DNA from: AP-15 sp963833745 | GTDB lineage: Bacteria > Pseudomonadota > Alphaproteobacteria > ATCC43930 > CGMCC-115725 | DNA length: 64,000 nt | Reading direction: 5' to 3' | Assembly (NCBI GenBank): GCA_963833745.1 | Contig: CAWHZD010000007.1 | Coordinates: forward strand, 992,001-1,056,000 | In this document: in pieces, positions 8,780 to 17,250 of the stretch | Layout: every line of letters begins with the position of its first letter | Numbering within the stretch: the stretch's first letter is position 1 | Notes under the pieces: generated by a model | What the model was told of the DNA's origin: nothing | Database searches by the model: none | Seen by the model: the letters and a program-made list of their open reading frames with translations, nothing else | Position numbers and translations under genes: made by a program

Positions 8780-8861
8780 CGCATCCCTCTATGCCGTTGT
8801 TGAGTTCGCCCTCCGGTGCTGCCAAGCTTCATCCGCCCAACTCGAACCGGAGGAGACGAGC

Positions 8862-9218
8862 ATGGCCATGGAAATCGGGCACGTCCACATCAAGACGTAC
8901 GATCCAAAGAAGACGGCGCAGTTCTACATCGACAATTTCGGCGCGACGATGAAGAACGAGGCCCCCAACGGCAATATCCAGCTTAACCTGCACGGGCTGC
9001 AGCTCAACGTCACCACCATCAGCTCCGCCCAGAACCGCAAGCAGATGATGGGCATCGAGCACATCGCATTGCAGACCGACAATTACGCCAGCGATATCGC
9101 CAAGCTGCGCAGCAACGGCGCGCACGTCATGCTGGAGCAGGTCAGCAACGGTCGCCACGTCGCCTTCATCGAAGCCCCCGACGGTGCCCAGATGGAGCTG
9201 ATCGAGAAGATGGCGTAG
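8862..9218 (+). CDS. VOC (glyoxalase/dioxygenase superfamily) protein
   Basis: A 118-residue single-module vicinal-oxygen-chelate protein. The pattern starts MEIGHVHIKTYDPKKTAQFY with metal-ligand His near residue 7, has GIEHIALQTDN in the middle and ends EAPDGAQMELIEK, giving a terminal glutamate ligand. The ATG at 8862 follows GGAGGAG by five bases; longer in-frame starts are antisense to the PrpD-like gene and are rejected. It is divergent from that gene and probably acts in the same small-molecule pathway; substrate unknown. Confidence 0.85.
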   Translation: MAMEIGHVHIKTYDPKKTAQFYIDNFGATMKNEAPNGNIQLNLHGLQLNVTTISSAQNRKQMMGIEHIALQTDNYASDIAKLRSNGAHVMLEQVSNGRHVAFIEAPDGAQMELIEKMA

Positions 9219-9219
9219 T

Positions 9220-9436
9220 CCAAGGGAATGACGGCTTGATGCGCCTGTAACTCGTCGGCAATCCGCTCAAGCCGCTCTTGGGTATGTAGGCGGGATCGGC
9301 GACGGTTGGATTTTGTCGATGCGGCTCAAGGTGGGTGGGTAATGCCGATGGCTTCGGCCAGCTGCTCAAGCGTCAGGCCGCGGCTCTCCCGCCACTGCCT
9401 TATGTAGGTGTGTCGTAGCCGGCGTGAACGCGCCAT
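9220..9436 (-). pseudogene. XRE-type HTH protein, twice frameshifted
   Basis: The ATG at 9436 starts a clear helix-turn-helix (RESRGLTLEQLAEAIGITHP), then a stop appears after 36 residues. In a neighbouring frame the sequence continues TLSRID, and in a third frame ERLERIADELQAHQAVIPLD, the normal end of this small repressor type. Two single-base changes, near 9335 and near 9280, are needed to restore it. It has decayed or the sequence contains indel errors. Confidence 0.6.
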
Positions 9437-9678
9437 AAGCAAAGGTACGCTGTGCCTCCCTAAACGAACGGCAAGGTCTGATGTTTTTGTGCGTCTCGCG
9501 CAAAAACGGGCCTGCAGGTCCAGGCGGTTCCGTGATGCTGTCGCAGATGGGAGCGGAGCGCCGGCCCGCCGGATTTGTGTCTGCCTGAACAGTGACAGCA
9601 CGATTTCACGGCTCAAATGAAAAGCAAAGAAGGAAAGGTTTCGCCATTTAGCGTTCTTAGATAATACCGGAGGGAACC

Positions 9679-10830
9679 ATGCTCGCGACGCCGCTCGAAA
9701 CCGCAACGCTGCCGCCCGGCATCCGCTCTCGTTTTGTCCACGGCGTAAATGGCCTCGACATCCATATTCTCGAGGCGGGCTATGCCCCGGCGGGCCGGCC
9801 ATTAGTGCTGTTGCTGCACGGCTTTCCCGAGATCGCCTATTCCTGGCGCAAGGTCATGCCGGCGCTGGCCGAGGCCGGGTTTCACGCGGTCGCACCCGAC
9901 CAGCGCGGCTATGGCCGCACAACCGGCTGGAGCCCCGATTTCGATACCGATCTGCGGCCGTGGCGCACGCTCAACGCCGTGCGCGACGCGCTCGGCCTCG
10001 TCGCGGCGTTGGGGCACCGTTCGATCCACGCCGTCGTCGGCAACGATTTCGGCGCCGGGATCGCCGCGTGGTGTGCGCTGGTTCGGCCCGACGTGTTCCG
10101 CTCGCTGGCGCTGATGACGCCGTTTGGCGGACCGCCCGACCTGCCGTTCGCCACCGACGGGAAGGAGCCAGCGCCGCCCGCGACGCCGACGATCCACGAG
10201 GCGCTGGCGGCGCTGCCCAGACCGCGCAAGCATTACCAGTGGTATTACGCGACGCGGCCGGCCAATGCCCAGATCATGCATTGCCGACAGGGCGTGCACA
10301 ATTTCCTGCGCGCCTACTACCACCACAAGAGCGCCGACTGGAAAGGCAACAAGCCGCATCGGCTCGCCGGCTGGACCGCCGAAGAACTGGCGAAGATGCC
10401 GACCTATTATATCATGGATCTGTTCGACGACATGCCGGCGGCGGTCGGCAAGGAGATGCCGTCGGCGGCGGAGATCGCCGCCAACCAATGGCTGACCGAG
10501 GCGGAGCTGGCGGTCTATGCCGGTGAGTGGCAGCGCACGGGGTTTCAGGGCGGGCTGAACTGGTACCGTTCGCGCACATCCGGCACGTTTGAGGGCGAAT
10601 TGCAGCTATTTGCCGGGCGCACGATCGACGTGCCATCGATCTTCATCGGCGGCACGAGCGACTGGGGCATCTACCAGACGCCGGGGGCTTTCGAACGCAC
10701 GCAGGAGGTCTGTACCCGCATGGTCAGCTACCAGCTGCTCGACGGCGCCGGGCACTGGGTGCAGCAGGAGCAGGCGGAGCAGGTCATCCCGCTGCTGCTC
10801 GATTTCCTGCGCCAGCAGGCGGCGGCTTAA
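9679..10830 (+). CDS. Epoxide hydrolase-like alpha/beta hydrolase
   Basis: A 383-residue soluble alpha/beta hydrolase of the epoxide hydrolase group. Seen: the oxyanion segment HGFPEIAYSW near residues 49-58, the nucleophile elbow GNDFGAG with Asp as nucleophile near residue 121 (Asp is typical of epoxide hydrolases and haloalkane dehalogenases), long cap region, and GAGHWVQQEQ with catalytic His near residue 359. GGAGGG lies six bases before the ATG. It stands alone on the plus strand between the HTH relic and a convergent RidA gene. Substrate is not predictable, but the cluster as a whole looks catabolic. Confidence 0.85.
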   Translation: MLATPLETATLPPGIRSRFVHGVNGLDIHILEAGYAPAGRPLVLLLHGFPEIAYSWRKVMPALAEAGFHAVAPDQRGYGRTTGWSPDFDTDLRPWRTLNAVRDALGLVAALGHRSIHAVVGNDFGAGIAAWCALVRPDVFRSLALMTPFGGPPDLPFATDGKEPAPPATPTIHEALAALPRPRKHYQWYYATRPANAQIMHCRQGVHNFLRAYYHHKSADWKGNKPHRLAGWTAEELAKMPTYYIMDLFDDMPAAVGKEMPSAAEIAANQWLTEAELAVYAGEWQRTGFQGGLNWYRSRTSGTFEGELQLFAGRTIDVPSIFIGGTSDWGIYQTPGAFERTQEVCTRMVSYQLLDGAGHWVQQEQAEQVIPLLLDFLRQQAAA

Positions 10831-11040
10831 AACCGGGCTTAGCTATAGCTAGCTCAGCTAGCCAGCCCACGCCGAGCCGTGTCCGGTGCCTCTCTACGTG
10901 ATAATCGGGTGAAGACAGACTTGCGGTTCTATCGCCCAGCGTGCGGCGATGCTCCCGAGCCCTTTTTGGTGACCTGTTTCGCTGATCCTCGGGATCGGGC
11001 TTGCCCGGCCGCCGCGCCAGCGTCGGCCCGGACCCGCTTC

Positions 11041-11457
11041 TCAGGAGTTCACGACGGCGACTGCCTCGATCTCGATCATGAAATCGGGACCAGCGAGACG
11101 GCTGACGCCGACGGTCGTGCTGGTCGGGGTCGCCACCCCGAGATAGCGCATGCGGATGTCGGCGCACTTCTGAAACTCGTCGAAGTTGGTGACAAAGGTG
11201 TTGGTCTTGACGACGTCGGCCCAGGTGGCGCCGGCCGCCTTGAGACACCGGTCGAGGTTCTGGAACGTCTGTTCCATCTGCGCCCGCATGTCGCCTTTGC
11301 CGACGCAGTTACCGTCGATGTCGCGGGCCAATTGGCCGGCGGTGTAGACGATCTTGCCGCTGCCGCTCACTGTCACAACATGCGAGTAGGAGGGCCTTCC
11401 ATTCGACATTCTAATATTCATGCCTTCCGGCTGAAATCGCTCGATCTTGAGGGACAT
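11041..11457 (-). CDS. RidA/YjgF family protein
   Basis: A 138-residue Rid-family protein; the archetype hydrolyses reactive enamine/imine intermediates, and other subfamilies act in catabolic pathways. Visible are YSHVVTVSG, IVYTAGQLARD, the trimer-interface MRAQMEQTFQNL, and TWADVVKTNTFVTN. The usual C-terminal RxEIE is replaced by FMIEIEAVAV. The ATG at 11457 is chosen because AGGAG precedes it and the family starts there; upstream in-frame codons lack family similarity. It is divergent from the deacetylase gene that follows. Confidence 0.85.
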   Translation of the reverse strand: MSLKIERFQPEGMNIRMSNGRPSYSHVVTVSGSGKIVYTAGQLARDIDGNCVGKGDMRAQMEQTFQNLDRCLKAAGATWADVVKTNTFVTNFDEFQKCADIRMRYLGVATPTSTTVGVSRLAGPDFMIEIEAVAVVNS

Positions 11458-11712
11458 TCTGTTCTCCTGGTTAGGTTCCCGCTCCATGCGGCATGCGGCC
11501 GGCATTGGCGCATAAGACGACTCGGCGGGATAGCGGCTTGGTTCAGGTAATGCGCGACGCAGCGCGCCGCTCGGCGTCATGTTGGTGAGCTGGGATCCGG
11601 CACGCATATTGCCTGGTCGTTGTAATCGTCCTGCGCAGCCAGTTCATCGGCGCCGTAGCATGACGATCGCGCCCCGCGATAAGCTCATTGGCATGACGGC
11701 AGCTCGGCGTCG

Positions 11713-12648
11713 ATGACCGGCTATCCGCGCGATCTCGTCGGCTATGCCGACCAGCCTCCGGACCCGCGTTGGCCCGGTGGGGCGCGCCTCGCTCTCAATT
11801 TCGTCGTCAACTATGAGGAGGGTGGCGAGCGCAGCGTGCTGCACGGCGACAAGGTCGCCGAGACGCGCCTGACCGACCTTCTCATGCCGGCCCCACTCCA
11901 GGGCGCGCGCGATCTTAATATGGAGTCGGCCTACGAATACGGCAGTCGTGTCGGCTTCTGGCGTCTCATGCGCGTCTTCGCCGAGCGGCAGGTGATCCCG
12001 ACGATCTATGCCGTCGGCATGGCGCTCGAGCGCAACCCGCAAGCCGCCGAGACGATGGCGCGTCAGGGCTGCGACGTCGTCGATCACGGGTGGCGCTGGC
12101 TCGACTATCACGGCATCGACGAAGCAACCGAGCGGGAGCATATCCGCCTCTCCGTCGAGACCATTCGGCGACTGACCGGAACGCGGCCGCTCGGCTGGTA
12201 CATCGGCACGCCGAGCGCCAATACACGGCGCCTTGTCGTTGAGGAAGGCGGGTTCCTTTATGACAGCGACGCCTACAATGACGAACTACCCTATTGGACC
12301 TACGATTACGGACGGCCACATCTCATCATCCCGCACACGCTCGACGACAACGACACGCGCCTCGCGCGTGGCCTGGGCTGGGGTCAGGCCGAGGATTTCT
12401 TCGTCTCGCTGCGCGACAATTTCGACGCGCTCTACCGCGAGGGCGAGCAGACGCCGAAGATGATGACCGTCGCTCTGCATTGCCGTCTCACCGGCAAGCC
12501 GGCACGCGCTGCCGCGTTTGCCCGTTTCGTCGATCACATCCTGCGCCACGACCGGGTCTGGATCTGCCGACGCAACGAGATCGCCGAGCATTGGCGGCGC
12601 CAGCACCCAGCGACCGGAGAGAAGGATCAGCGAACCTGCTATCAGTAG
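11713..12648 (+). CDS. PuuE-like polysaccharide deacetylase family protein
   Basis: A 311-residue NodB-fold hydrolase most like PuuE allantoinase and peptidoglycan-deacetylase relatives. Seen: NFVVNYEEGGERS near the N-terminus, YEYGSRVGFWRLMRVF, and VVDHGWRWLDY, equivalent to the metal-binding SHGxRW motif (Ser replaced by Asp), then the DSDAYNDELPYW segment. PuuE enzymes open allantoin or hydrolyse similar cyclic amides, and a Rid protein next door would fit an amide/imine pathway; this is an inference. The downstream side ends 140 bases before the left tip of the IS1595/intron unit. Confidence 0.75.
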   Translation: MTGYPRDLVGYADQPPDPRWPGGARLALNFVVNYEEGGERSVLHGDKVAETRLTDLLMPAPLQGARDLNMESAYEYGSRVGFWRLMRVFAERQVIPTIYAVGMALERNPQAAETMARQGCDVVDHGWRWLDYHGIDEATEREHIRLSVETIRRLTGTRPLGWYIGTPSANTRRLVVEEGGFLYDSDAYNDELPYWTYDYGRPHLIIPHTLDDNDTRLARGLGWGQAEDFFVSLRDNFDALYREGEQTPKMMTVALHCRLTGKPARAAAFARFVDHILRHDRVWICRRNEIAEHWRRQHPATGEKDQRTCYQ

Positions 12649-12806
12649 GCGCTTGCAATCATTGCCGGCCGGACTCGCGAACAAGAGTCCGATTCTGCTC
12701 ACATTCGGTGAGCCAGACAGACGGAATTAGTCAACGTCTGATTCCAGTCTCGGGCGAGAACCGACGGCGATCCGTGACCGGCGGCGTTCTACCCTGCAGT
12801 CTATAC

Positions 12807-14702
12807 GTTCGCGGTAGGGACGTTCATGGCTGAACGCCCCCCGCACAGATCCGAGCGGGCCCAATTCGGGCACTCGGCTCCTACCTCGGGTGTCTGACGG
12901 CGAAGCGCACATTGGGCCAAGGATGAAGGATCCGCGGCCTAGGGAGAAAATCATCGGCCAGCTTCGCCATCCGCGGCCACACCAGGTGCGCCTTCTGACT
13001 GCGCCGGCTGAGACGCCGGTGCCAGAGAACGGTGACGTGGTAGCGGAATGCACCGATCGCCGCGCTATTCGTGGGCACGGCGTGGTAAGCGAAATAACCG
13101 GCGACGACTTGGCCGAGCCATTTCCCGGTGTCCGGGATCGGCAGGTGCCACCGCTGCCGCAACCCCTCTTTGATCTCCCGCAGCTTCGCGCACGACTTCC
13201 TCCGGATCTGGAAATCGCCCCGCCGGGATTTGCCGCAGATCAGCACAAAGCCCAGGAATTTGAAGGTCTCCGGTTTACCGAGCCCGCGCTTTTCGCGGTT
13301 CTGCGCCGCATGGCGGCCGAACTCGATCAGGCGGGTCTTGTCCGGGTGCAGCGACAGCGAGAACTCCCGCAGCCGTTCGTGCATCGCGTCCCGGAAGCGG
13401 CGAGCGTCGCTCTCATGCTGGAAGCCCACGACTGTGTCATCGGCGTACCTGACCATGATCATGTCGCCCGAGGCCTCGCGCCGTCGCCAGCGCTCAGCCC
13501 AGAGATCGAAAGCGTAGTGGAGATAGACGTTCGCGAGCAGCGGCGAAATCACCGAGCCCTGGCCCGTCCCCTTCTCCTCGATCGTCACGATCCCGTCTTC
13601 GAGGACGCCGGCCCGCAGCCATTTCTGGACGAGCCGGATGATGCGCTTGTCGCCGATCCGGTGCTCCAGGAAGCGGACAACCCATTGCTGGGAAACTTCC
13701 ATGAAAAACGACCGGATGTCGGCGTCGAGAATGAAATTCACCTTCCTGCTGCTGATCCCGACGATCAGTGCGTCCAGCGCATCGTGCTGGCTGCGGTTCG
13801 GTCGGAACCCATACGAGAACCCGAGGAAATCTTCCTCGTAGATCACGCTCAGCACGGCCGCCACGGCTCTCTGGACGATTTTGTCTTCAAGCGCCGCGAC
13901 CGCCAGCGGCCGCTTGCTGCCATCTTCCTTCGGAATATAGCTCCGCCGGGACGGCAGCGCCCGGTACGCTCCTGCTTGGACCTGCGCGTGCAGAGCCTCA
14001 ATCTTGCGATCGAGGTCCTGCTCGTAGGTCTCCCATGTCATGCCGTCCACGCCGGGCGCGGCATCACGCTTCATTGCGTAAAATGCCGTTTTCAACATGG
14101 CGGGATTGACATGGTGCAGGAGCGCGGTGAACCTCTCCTTCTTCCTTTGCCTTGCGGCTTGCCGTACGCGGTCCAGCGCCTGTGACACGCTTGCCCGGTC
14201 CTGCGCCCGGCGCGTGCTTTGCTGATCCGTGTTCCCCTTGGTCGCCGTCCTTGGCTCCACCAACTCCGCGGCGGATCGCTCCGCCTTGTTCGCCGGCTTC
14301 ACGGCTACTACGACGGCGTCAGACTTCTCGGATTCGTGCATCACCGGCTACGGCTCCTCGCCTTCCCGATGCGGACCGGCGGCGTCCATCCGCCGGCCGA
14401 ACCCGAGATCTCCCGGTTCCCGTGCAAAACAGCGTCCGTACATGCCAGGGTCTTTGACCACGCCGGAGCGATGGGTGCTCGCGCTATCGCACCTGCCCGT
14501 GTTGCCTTCCGTGTTATCAAGCACGTCGGCCTCCGGATCGAGGACTTTTCGCGGCTCAATGGCTGGCCTATACGTTCCCCTGCCAACGCTTCGCCGCCAT
14601 CTTCGCAGATGTCGCCGCATAACTCGGGGGCCAGTGTGGTTCGCTATACCTTCACTGCAAGAGACTTTCACTCTCTACTCTTTGCCGGTTTCGCCGGCGC
14701 AC
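12807..14702 (-). ncRNA. Group II intron (1896 nt) with encoded maturase
   Basis: The 5' end on the minus strand is GTGCGCC at 14702-14696, a typical group II start. Domain V is readable at 12880-12848: GAGCCGAG pairs with CTCGGATC around a GAAT-type loop. Domain VI follows as GGGGGGCGTTC...GAACGTCCCTACCG at about 12843-12810, and the predicted end is CGCGAAC at 12807. The maturase gene lies in the domain IV position. Boundaries agree with the split repeat of the surrounding IS1595. Confidence 0.75.
12881..14344 (-). CDS. ltrA: Group II intron reverse transcriptase/maturase
   Basis: A 487-residue intron-encoded protein that splices and reverse-transcribes its intron. Seen in order: an N-terminal basic helix region, RT motifs (PGVDGMTWETYE, YIPKEDGSKRPL, GFRPNRSQHDAL, FILDADIRSFF, GTGQGSVISPLLANVYLHY, the catalytic YADD at about residue 305, LSLHPDKTRLIEFG), then maturase domain X (NSAAIGAFRYHVTVLWHR) and HPWPNVRF at the end. 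No HNH endonuclease domain follows. The reading frame stops at TAG just inside domain V and continues open for 18 codons beyond it (EPSARIGPARICAGG...), so the terminal stop may be a recent change or simply the normal end. Confidence 0.92.
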   Translation of the reverse strand: MMHESEKSDAVVVAVKPANKAERSAAELVEPRTATKGNTDQQSTRRAQDRASVSQALDRVRQAARQRKKERFTALLHHVNPAMLKTAFYAMKRDAAPGVDGMTWETYEQDLDRKIEALHAQVQAGAYRALPSRRSYIPKEDGSKRPLAVAALEDKIVQRAVAAVLSVIYEEDFLGFSYGFRPNRSQHDALDALIVGISSRKVNFILDADIRSFFMEVSQQWVVRFLEHRIGDKRIIRLVQKWLRAGVLEDGIVTIEEKGTGQGSVISPLLANVYLHYAFDLWAERWRRREASGDMIMVRYADDTVVGFQHESDARRFRDAMHERLREFSLSLHPDKTRLIEFGRHAAQNREKRGLGKPETFKFLGFVLICGKSRRGDFQIRRKSCAKLREIKEGLRQRWHLPIPDTGKWLGQVVAGYFAYHAVPTNSAAIGAFRYHVTVLWHRRLSRRSQKAHLVWPRMAKLADDFLPRPRILHPWPNVRFAVRHPR

Positions 14703-14790
14703 TGATAATGTCCTTCCCGCTTACCATCGACACTCAGCAAGTAATAGGCTAATATCATCCTGAAAACACGACGATTTTCAGGGTGAAGTA

Positions 14791-15747
14791 ATGCCTCGTA
14801 ACCGCGTGCAGCACCAGAAGGGCCTCTCGGACGATGCGTTCGAGCAGCGCTATCCGGACGAAGAGGCATGCCGCAAGGCGTGGTTCGTCTGGCGCTGGCC
14901 GGAGGGCTTCAAGTGTCCGCGGTGCGCATCGACAAAGTATTCCGAGATCCAGGGCCGTCAACTGCTTCAGTGCCGGCGATGCCGGTACCAGACATCGCTG
15001 ATCGCCGGCACCGTTTTGCAGGGCACCAAGCTGCCGATGCGGCTGTGGTTCCGCGCCATGCATCTGCTTGGCCAGGGCAAGAAGGGAATATCCAACATCG
15101 AGTTGGGCCGGCGGCTGGGGATCTCGACCAACGCTGCCTGGCGGCTTCAGCACAAGCTGATGCAGGCCATGCTCGAGCGCGACCGTCGTTACAAGCTCGG
15201 CGCCGCCGGCCCGCGGATCGAGATCGACGACGCTTACATCGGCGGCGAGCGCACCGGCGAAGGGTCTGGGCGCGGCCGGCGCGGCCACACCCCTTTTATT
15301 GTCGCGATCGAGACCTCCGATGACGGTCGGCCGCTACACGCTCGCTTGCAGGTGGTGCGTGGCTTCCGAGCCGGTGAAACCAAGCGTTTGTGCTCCGCTG
15401 TCGAGGCCGGAACCACCGTTGTCAGCGACGGCGGCCAGTGGTTTCGCTGCATCGCCGAACAGCCGGGCATCGTCCATCAACGGCACGTCACCGGCTCCGG
15501 TCGCAGGTCGGCGCGCCACCCTGCCTTCCGCTGGGCGAACACGGTGCTGGCCAATGTCAAAAACAGCCTCTTGGCCACCCATCGCGTGGTCGGCGCCAAA
15601 CATCTGCCACGTTACCTCGCCGCCTTCGCCTGGCGCTTCAACCGCCGCTTTGTTTTAAAAACCATCCACGAGCGCCTCGCCATCGCGGCAATCACCACCC
15701 CACCAATGCCATACCGCCTCCTCAAATTGGCTGAGGCACGATGGTAA
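14791..15747 (+). CDS. IS1595 family transposase
   Basis: A 318-residue transposase. The N-terminal zinc ribbon is CPRCASTKY...CRRCRYQT near residues 45-73, and the DDE-type domain contains EIDDAYIGGE (first Asp), VVSDGGQWF (second Asp) and the ARHPAFRWANTVLANVKN region with RWANTV in place of the usual HxxN/E. The frame is intact and AGGGTGAAGT precedes the ATG. Whether the element can still move is doubtful because an intron occupies its left terminal repeat. Confidence 0.92.
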   Translation: MPRNRVQHQKGLSDDAFEQRYPDEEACRKAWFVWRWPEGFKCPRCASTKYSEIQGRQLLQCRRCRYQTSLIAGTVLQGTKLPMRLWFRAMHLLGQGKKGISNIELGRRLGISTNAAWRLQHKLMQAMLERDRRYKLGAAGPRIEIDDAYIGGERTGEGSGRGRRGHTPFIVAIETSDDGRPLHARLQVVRGFRAGETKRLCSAVEAGTTVVSDGGQWFRCIAEQPGIVHQRHVTGSGRRSARHPAFRWANTVLANVKNSLLATHRVVGAKHLPRYLAAFAWRFNRRFVLKTIHERLAIAAITTPPMPYRLLKLAEARW

Positions 15748-15804
15748 GCGGGATGTCCTTTATCGGATAGTCTGTGCGGGTAGCCGGGCGCGCGAGGGGA
15801 AGGG

Positions 15805-16267
15805 ATGACAGACCTACCGCTGGAGTGGACGAAACTGGTCCTGACCGCCGTCGGCGGTGCGATCGTCCTTGTTGTAGGCGCCGTGCAATATGTCACCACA
15901 AGCTCTCTCTCCGTGCGCCAGCCGTTTCTATCCAAGCAGATGGATTTGTGCCTCGCAGCTGCGGAGCATTGCTGCCCGTCTAGCGAGCACAAAAGAACAC
16001 GATCAATGGAAAAAATCGCGTGAAGAATTTTGGATGCTTTATTACGGACCTCTCGCTGTTGTTGAAACGGTTGGGGTACAAAGTAAGGTGGAACAAGCCA
16101 TGGTTATTTTTGGGAAGAAACTTAAAGAGATAGAATCTGCTGATCCTCCCCCTTTACCAGCTGATGAATTAAAGAGGCTAGCACTCGATATCGCCCATGC
16201 GAGTCGTGATCTTCTCACATCAAAATGGAATGTTGGGGGAATATCAGAGTGGGTGCGAGGCCGATGA
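15805..16267 (+). pseudogene. Single-pass membrane protein of unknown function, frameshifted
   Basis: Frame one begins ATG at 15805 (MTDLPLEWTKLVLTAVGGA...) with one N-terminal transmembrane helix, and ends at 16023; a second frame carries a convincing continuation (IAARLASTKEHDQWKKSREE...LYYGPLAVVE) to 16267. A one-base shift near 15970 joins them into a protein of about 150 residues. The stop overlaps the start of the integrase gene. I do not know its function. Confidence 0.55.
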
Positions 16268-17223
16268 ATCGGCTCATCCCAATCGCCTCACAACCGACGC
16301 TACCAGAGCTGGTCGCTGCCGCCGGCGAGCGCGCCTCAATGCGCTTCCTCGAATTCTTTGCGGCCAACATTCGCAATTCACACACACGGCGGGCCTACGC
16401 TCGAGCTGCGGAGGAATTTCTGGCCTGGTGCGCGGCCGCCGGCGTGCCGTCGATCGGCGCCGTGCAGCCGGTGCACGTTGCCACCTGGATCGAGGCCAGC
16501 ACGCGCGAGCTCGCGGCGCCGAGTGTCAAGCAACGGCTCGCCGCAATTCGCCACCTGTTCGACTGGCTCGTCACCGGCCAGGTTGTGCCGGTCAACCCGG
16601 CCGGCTCGGTGCGCGGGCCCCGCCACGTAGTGACGTCGGGGCAAACACCGGTGCTCGATCCTGCAGAGGCACGCGCGATGCTCGACAGCATCGACACGTC
16701 GACGCATGCCGGCCTGCGCGATCGCGCGCTGATCGGACTGATGGTCTATTCCTTCGCCCGGATCGGCGCGGCCCTCGGCATGGCAGTCGAGGATGTCTAC
16801 ACGCAGAACCGCCGCCTGTGGGTGCGGCTGCGCGAGAAGGGCGGCAAACGCCACGCGATGCCCTGCCATCACAATCTCGACGAATATCTCGTCGCTTATC
16901 TCGACGGTGCCGACCTGCGCGACGATCCCAAAGGGCCGTTGTTCCGCACGATCGGCCGCGGCACCGCACTGCTCACCCGTACTGTGCTGCCACAGGCGAA
17001 CGCCTACGCGATGATCCGGCGGCGCGCAGCCGCCGCGGGGATTGAAACCAAGCTCGGCAACCACAGCTTTAGGGCTACCGGGATCACCGCCTACCTCAAG
17101 AACGGCGGCACGCTGGAAAAAGCCGCGGCGATGGCGAACCACGCCTCAACGCGCACGACGCAGCTTTACGATCGCCGGCGGGACGAAGTGACGCTCGATG
17201 AGGTTGAAAGAATAGCGATTTAA
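16264..17223 (+). CDS. Tyrosine recombinase / phage-type integrase
   Basis: A 319-residue site-specific recombinase. The SAM-like N-terminal DNA-binding domain spans about residues 20-110 (NSHTRRAYARAAEEFLAW), and the catalytic domain has the Arg region FARIGAALGM, the Lys KGGKRHAMPC, HSFRATGITAYL and the nucleophile context NHASTRTTQLYDRR. All catalytic positions appear present. The ATG at 16264 is chosen because it aligns with the family start; it overlaps the preceding broken gene by four bases. The cyclase gene follows after 27 bases, suggesting co-transcription or delivery as cargo. Confidence 0.88.
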   Translation: MNRLIPIASQPTLPELVAAAGERASMRFLEFFAANIRNSHTRRAYARAAEEFLAWCAAAGVPSIGAVQPVHVATWIEASTRELAAPSVKQRLAAIRHLFDWLVTGQVVPVNPAGSVRGPRHVVTSGQTPVLDPAEARAMLDSIDTSTHAGLRDRALIGLMVYSFARIGAALGMAVEDVYTQNRRLWVRLREKGGKRHAMPCHHNLDEYLVAYLDGADLRDDPKGPLFRTIGRGTALLTRTVLPQANAYAMIRRRAAAAGIETKLGNHSFRATGITAYLKNGGTLEKAAAMANHASTRTTQLYDRRRDEVTLDEVERIAI

Positions 17224-17250
17224 CGAAGACCATAAGGCCGGCCGGATATC

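Larger units (their letters stand above)
12789..15783 (+). mobile_element. IS1595-family element with left terminal repeat split by a group II intron
   Basis: The right terminal repeat (GATGGTAAGCGGGA at 15740-15753, then TTATCGGATAGTCTG...GGGTAG to 15783) is matched in inverted orientation by the left side in two pieces. The reverse of 14703-14731 gives GATGGTAAGCGGGA...ATTATCA, and the reverse of 12789-12806 gives GTATAGACTG...GGGTAG. Between the pieces lies the complete group II intron at 12807-14702. Without it the element would be about 1.1 kb, normal for IS1595. Exact tips and a target duplication were not resolved. Confidence 0.65.

Noticed and set aside
7700..8830. Long alternative frames opposite and within the PrpD-like gene
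   Set aside because: High-GC shadow frames; compositions are arginine/alanine-rich and lack domains, while the minus-strand 455-residue frame matches the MmgE/PrpD family along its whole length.
8562..8861. N-terminal extension of the VOC protein to 218 residues
   Set aside because: The extra 100 residues are antisense to the PrpD-like gene and a good ribosome binding site sits before the ATG at 8862.
10850..10870. TAGCT-rich direct repeats after the epoxide hydrolase gene
   Set aside because: A few overlapping short repeats (TAGCTATAGCTAGCTCAGC) without hairpin strength or T-run; not convincing as a terminator or binding site.
12890..14185. 431-residue plus-strand frame across the group II intron
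   Set aside because: It is antisense to the reverse transcriptase gene with its YADD and domain X motifs; no independent family features.
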